A DNA stretch of 53,761 nt from Clostridia bacterium (GTDB taxonomy: Bacteria > Bacillota > Clostridia > Oscillospirales > QAMX01): positions 1 to 53,761 of the forward strand of contig JAFXIT010000007.1 of assembly GCA_017532825.1 (NCBI GenBank). Direction: 5' to 3'. The translations under genes were made by a program, and so were the position numbers. The notes under the pieces are model-generated. The model ran no database searches, had not been told where the DNA came from, and saw only the letters and a list, made by a program, of their open reading frames with translations. Shown one piece after another: positions 50,634-53,761 of the stretch; the stretch's first letter is position 1; each line of letters starts with the position of its first letter.

Positions 50634-50662
50634 ATTTTAACACAAAACATACCGCCGTTCAA
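50634..50662 (-). promoter_or_regulatory. Promoter of the rhamnosidase/FAD operon
   Basis: Minus-strand TTGAAC (50657-50662) and TAAAAT (50634-50639) with a 17-base spacer. An inverted repeat TACCGC (50650-50655) / GCGGTA (50669-50674) flanks the -35 and may be an operator. Confidence 0.7.
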
Positions 50663-50735
50663 CCTGTTGCGGTAAGTTTATTGCACAATGCATTACGACC
50701 GGGCAATCGACGATACGGCAGCATACTCGGATGGC

Positions 50736-52727
50736 CTAAGGCTGTTTGTGTTCGATCACCGTGTTGTTATGGGCGGGAAGCCGGAATTCTGCTTCCCATT
50801 GCGAGGGTAAGGCAGGATTTATAAGGACCCTTTCATTTTTATCCTGCAACAGCATCATACGAAGAGCAATAGAATTACTTGAGCCGTGGCATTGGTCGGG
50901 AGTCCAGTCAAAGTTGGGTCCGAAGAAGGCGTCAAAATAGTAATCTTCCGCTTTTCTTCTGAAATTCTCGGGCAATTCTTTTTCGCACTGTTCCTTATTT
51001 AACAGCAAAGCAGCCTGGATCAGGTTTTGCGACCAACCGTTATTAAACCTGTTGCTTCTTTGAGCGTAGGTATCACTGACCATTTGCGGGAGCGATTGGG
51101 TGCTGTGAAAAATAAAGTACGGGAAAACAGAGTATAGCTCGGGATTTTCTACGTTGCACGCCTCGTCGACGTGTCTTTTTTCGCATGGAGCCAGGACCAA
51201 CCGACCGTCTTTTATTTCTGTTGGAAGCTCGGGAATCGCTTCGGGCGCAATAACGGTATTGTACCCCAGAGCGAGAAGTCTTTCGGTGATTACCGTTAAG
51301 GCGGCAACATCGGGGGCGTCGTTGTCAACGTCCCACCATGTTTCAAGGGCGGAAACGTGAGAAAGGTGTATTTTTCCGTCCTTAATTTCAAACCTGTTTC
51401 TGAAGAAAACCAGAACCTCCTTAATAAAGGGATAACAGATGCTGTTGAAATAATCCTTTTGGCCCGAGTATGAAAGAAACTCGAGCATCATAAACGACAA
51501 TTCCAGCATTCCGTTAAAATGATTTGATACGTACGGGTTTTTAGGTCCGTAATCTTCGGAGTTTTCCTGAGAAAAATGGTAGTCGCTGTCGGCAAAGGTT
51601 CCGTTGACCGTGAAGGTTTCCGGCACCATTGCGCCATCAATATGATAACGCGAGTATGCGTTTTCTTTAAATGCGGGTAGGCGTGAATTTAGGAAATTGA
51701 ATAAGACCTTCATTCCCTCAAAATCACCCGAATAGAGCATGTTCCAATAGATCAGCCTTGTGTTCTGGATCCAGTAGTCACCTGCCCAGTTCCTGAAATC
51801 ATAATCCTCTTCCTTGCCGTCGGCACCCGAAACGGAAAAAATAGAACCGTTAAACTTGATGGGAAGCCTGCCGCGGTTTGCGCAGCCTGACATATATTTT
51901 TGCAGGGTGTAAAGCTTACAGACGTCCTTTGCGTCCTTATTCCCGGATAGGCGGATATAATGCTCACCGAAATAATTGGTCCAATACCGCCTGTTTGCCA
52001 AAAGATATGTTTCAAAGCGGTCCTCTTTTGCGGCCGTTTCCGCACCGTGCTTTACAGTGGTTGCAAGCGATAGGGGATCGTTTACGGTATCGCTTTCAAC
52101 GTTAATATAAAGAGTGTTTCCGTCGTCATTGCTCTCAAAGGAATATGCAAAGCAATTTCCCTTTATGTAATCACGCAGTTGTCTTAAATGCTGGTTTTTT
52201 TGAGTGTATTCCACGTATGACCATTCATTAAAGTGGTAGACCGTATTGGGGGCAAAAATGACGTCCGCACTTTCGTACAGATCAAAAGGACAGGAGCTGT
52301 ATCTTGCGGACTGGTCTGCGGGGTCGTGCTTATAAAGCTTGTCACGCCAAACGATCGGTTCTGCGTGCATTTGAATATCTTCTGCGGACCGGAGCCTTGC
52401 GGCAAGCAAAGAGGTATCTCTGAACGCTGCAATTTGGACCCGGGCAATACTGTTTTTAACGGTAACACTGCCGTCGGACAGATCAAGAAGGGTGTCGGGC
52501 TCTTCGTTTAGGAATATCGGTGTGCTGAATTTGAGCTTGATCAAACCCACCTTTAAAAGTCTGCCGAGTTCACTTATCGCATCGGTTTTTGAAATAAGTA
52601 GGTTTATATTTCCCTCTTTGTCTGCCCAAACGTTGGCACCTATGTCCCCGTTGCCGATCGGGAAGCTTTCGGTTTTTGATTTGCACAATCCTTTTTTTAC
52701 GGTGTTATACACAGTTACGTCAAACAT
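50736..52727 (-). CDS. DUF5703/GH95-like protein
   Basis: 663 residues from the ATG at 52727 (GGGTGAT 4 bases upstream; a GTG at 52736 is also open). The N-terminus SFPIGNGDIGANVWADKEGNINLLISKTDA is the DUF5703 signature, a domain linked to GH95-type alpha-L-fucosidase/galactosidase proteins. The rest is an (alpha/alpha)6 barrel (YWIQNTRLIYWNMLYSGD, NNGWSQNLIQAALL). No signal peptide. Activity on fucosyl or galactosyl residues is likely but not certain. Confidence 0.78.
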   Translation of the reverse strand: MFDVTVYNTVKKGLCKSKTESFPIGNGDIGANVWADKEGNINLLISKTDAISELGRLLKVGLIKLKFSTPIFLNEEPDTLLDLSDGSVTVKNSIARVQIAAFRDTSLLAARLRSAEDIQMHAEPIVWRDKLYKHDPADQSARYSSCPFDLYESADVIFAPNTVYHFNEWSYVEYTQKNQHLRQLRDYIKGNCFAYSFESNDDGNTLYINVESDTVNDPLSLATTVKHGAETAAKEDRFETYLLANRRYWTNYFGEHYIRLSGNKDAKDVCKLYTLQKYMSGCANRGRLPIKFNGSIFSVSGADGKEEDYDFRNWAGDYWIQNTRLIYWNMLYSGDFEGMKVLFNFLNSRLPAFKENAYSRYHIDGAMVPETFTVNGTFADSDYHFSQENSEDYGPKNPYVSNHFNGMLELSFMMLEFLSYSGQKDYFNSICYPFIKEVLVFFRNRFEIKDGKIHLSHVSALETWWDVDNDAPDVAALTVITERLLALGYNTVIAPEAIPELPTEIKDGRLVLAPCEKRHVDEACNVENPELYSVFPYFIFHSTQSLPQMVSDTYAQRSNRFNNGWSQNLIQAALLLNKEQCEKELPENFRRKAEDYYFDAFFGPNFDWTPDQCHGSSNSIALRMMLLQDKNERVLINPALPSQWEAEFRLPAHNNTVIEHKQP

Positions 52728-52809
52728 AATTATCACCCGTTTTAAAAATAATGAACATCACGTATAACCGCTGTTTTTAAATCGTAAGAAGATTTGGTTT
52801 GTTTGGTTC

Positions 52810-52838
52810 ATTATATTATAAAATCGCAGTTTTTTCAA
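52810..52838 (-). promoter_or_regulatory. Promoter of the DUF5703 gene
   Basis: Minus-strand TTGAAA (52833-52838) and TATAAT (52810-52815) with a 17-base spacer. Confidence 0.7.
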
Positions 52839-52934
52839 CCTGATATTACCTTGGATTTTAGCTTGAGTACTCACGGGGCAACCATTCAGGCTGCCATTGG
52901 CTACCGCAGCCTCAAATCCCGCAGTAATAATAGA
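52839..52934. other. GC-rich patch inside an AT-rich intergenic region
   Basis: The stretch 52861-52925 is notably GC-rich compared with its flanks. Both strands are open in one frame for about 30 codons but have no supported start, so this may be a gene remnant. I see no recognisable gene in it. Confidence 0.4.
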
Positions 52935-52966
52935 AAAAACAGCACCCCTAAAAGGGATGCTGTTTT
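52935..52966 (-). terminator. Terminator of the right-edge methyltransferase gene
   Basis: AAAACAGCACCCCT / AGGGATGCTGTTTT with one mismatch and a 3-base loop, just beyond the methyltransferase stop at 52996. Confidence 0.7.
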
Positions 52967-52995
52967 ACTAGTGGCAAGTTGCACCGAAAAAGATA

Positions 52996-53761
52996 TCAGT
53001 TACTTTTCACAAAATACAATATCCTGTCTGTCCAACAATCATTTTCATCAAGCGGATATAGATCGTCTTTGGATATTTTTCCTTTTCTCGAAGAAATTAT
53101 ATCTCCGTCAAGGTAAGCAAATCCCACTTTCTCACAAAAAGCAATAAAGGTTTCAAACGATGCCCATATTTCACCTTTTGAACTTAGATGCTCATAAGTT
53201 TTGCACCCGTGTTCAAAAAACATTTCTATGAGTGCCAAACGTCCTCCAGGTTTTAAGCATCGATAAACTTCCTGTATCAATGATGCATAATTATCAACAT
53301 TATTAAGCAGATTGCCGCTGAATATATCAACACTTGCTTCTTTCAATGGAAGGTTTTGATCTAAATCTATATCAAACACATAAAAATTATTTTTATTGCA
53401 CGCTTTGGAGTGCGCGCAGATAACTGTAGGACAAGCATCGGTTGCAATAAATAAATCATCTTCTGTCAAGTTATCCAACATTGCCGAAAAGTACCCCGAT
53501 GGTCCGCTTGCGAGATCGATCTTTACTCCTTGTACATTTGAAATAAAATCTATAAATCGTTTTTTGGTTGGGTTTGAAGTCGTTATCTGTTTTTGCAATT
53601 TGTAATTTCGGGGCATATTTAGTTTTATGTTGCCTTGTGTAAAATGCCCTTCTAATTGTTTTGACCACCAAGGACGATCAGAATCGTGTAAAATAAAATG
53701 TATAATGTTTTCCTGAATTGTATATGGCGTATCATCATTAATTATTGAAAAAACATTTAAC
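52996..53761 (-). CDS. Class I SAM-dependent methyltransferase, C-terminal part (cut by right edge)
   Basis: The last about 206 residues form a methyltransferase: motif I in VKIDLASGPSGYFSAM, the acidic LFIATDA, DIFSGNLLNN and LKPGGRLALIEMFF. An ATG at 53614-53616 would give a complete protein, but the frame stays open to the window edge and the upstream 48 codons read as protein-like sequence (for example NIIHFILHDSDRPWWSKQL), so the real start is probably outside. AT-rich codons differ from the neighbours. The substrate (protein, RNA or small molecule) is not known. Confidence 0.75.
   Translation of the reverse strand, partial: LNVFSIINDDTPYTIQENIIHFILHDSDRPWWSKQLEGHFTQGNIKLNMPRNYKLQKQITTSNPTKKRFIDFISNVQGVKIDLASGPSGYFSAMLDNLTEDDLFIATDACPTVICAHSKACNKNNFYVFDIDLDQNLPLKEASVDIFSGNLLNNVDNYASLIQEVYRCLKPGGRLALIEMFFEHGCKTYEHLSSKGEIWASFETFIAFCEKVGFAYLDGDIISSRKGKISKDDLYPLDENDCWTDRILYFVKSN

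Noticed and set aside
52861-52935. A minus-strand stretch reading like a fragment of a GTPase (elongation-factor-like) protein
   Set aside because: About 25 codons only, with no start or neighbouring conserved parts; the resemblance is too weak.
1-53761. CRISPR arrays, rRNA genes, insertion sequences and prophage genes
   Set aside because: No regularly spaced repeats, rRNA-like sequence or transposase/integrase-like protein was found anywhere in the window.

Overview
The window looks like a chromosomal segment of a strictly anaerobic, glycan-degrading member of the Clostridia (Firmicutes; my guess is an Oscillospiraceae/Ruminococcaceae-type gut bacterium). This rests on the anaerobic class III ribonucleotide reductase (nrdD/nrdG), a class B sortase, DUF951, YitT and DUF5685 proteins, Clostridia-type sigma-A promoters with 17-bp spacers, a glycyl-radical enzyme, corrinoid proteins and many polysaccharide-degrading genes. 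I saw no rRNA, CRISPR array, transposase or prophage gene.

Left part (1-26 kb), mostly core genes. nrdD (cut by the left edge) has its own promoter with NrdR-type boxes and sits downstream of a C_GCAxxG_C_C protein gene and nrdG. Next come a GH36-like galactosidase, a family-4 uracil-DNA glycosylase and DUF951. A two-component system follows, with an HtrA-like protein that has lost two of three catalytic residues. Two tandem duplicated beta-helix genes are in one operon with trmL and an rlmL-like methyltransferase gene. Glycolytic pgk-tpiA, a metallophosphoesterase, two overlapping paralogous XRE regulators, sortase B plus rlmI, a DUF5685/J-domain/membrane trio, tRNA-Arg(CCT), yitT, two bacterial PH-domain proteins, tadA and an amidohydrolase complete this part.

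Right part (26-53 kb) is a large catabolic island, almost all on the minus strand. It holds a sugar ABC transporter (binding protein and two permeases, no ATPase), a corrinoid protein, a DUF2284 metal-binding protein, four divergent UroD-family (methyltransferase-like) proteins and a sugar isomerase/epimerase-like TIM barrel. It also holds two GH78-type rhamnosidases, a GH110-like beta-helix protein, a beta-propeller glycosidase, a DUF5703/GH95-like protein, two FAD oxidoreductases, a deacetylase-like protein and a glycyl-radical enzyme with its activase. The island is split into several transcription units, with promoters at about 29.2, 32.9, 41.2, 42.4, 45.45, 45.5 (plus strand), 50.6 and 52.8 kb. 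The most interesting reading is a pathway that takes up a rhamnose- or galactose-containing, possibly O-methylated, glycan or glycoside, trims it with the hydrolases, removes methyl groups by corrinoid chemistry and uses the radical enzyme for a C-O or C-C cleavage. That reading is inference.

Right edge: beyond about 52.9 kb the sequence becomes AT-rich and holds the C-terminal part of a methyltransferase gene that runs off the window; its base composition suggests a different origin.
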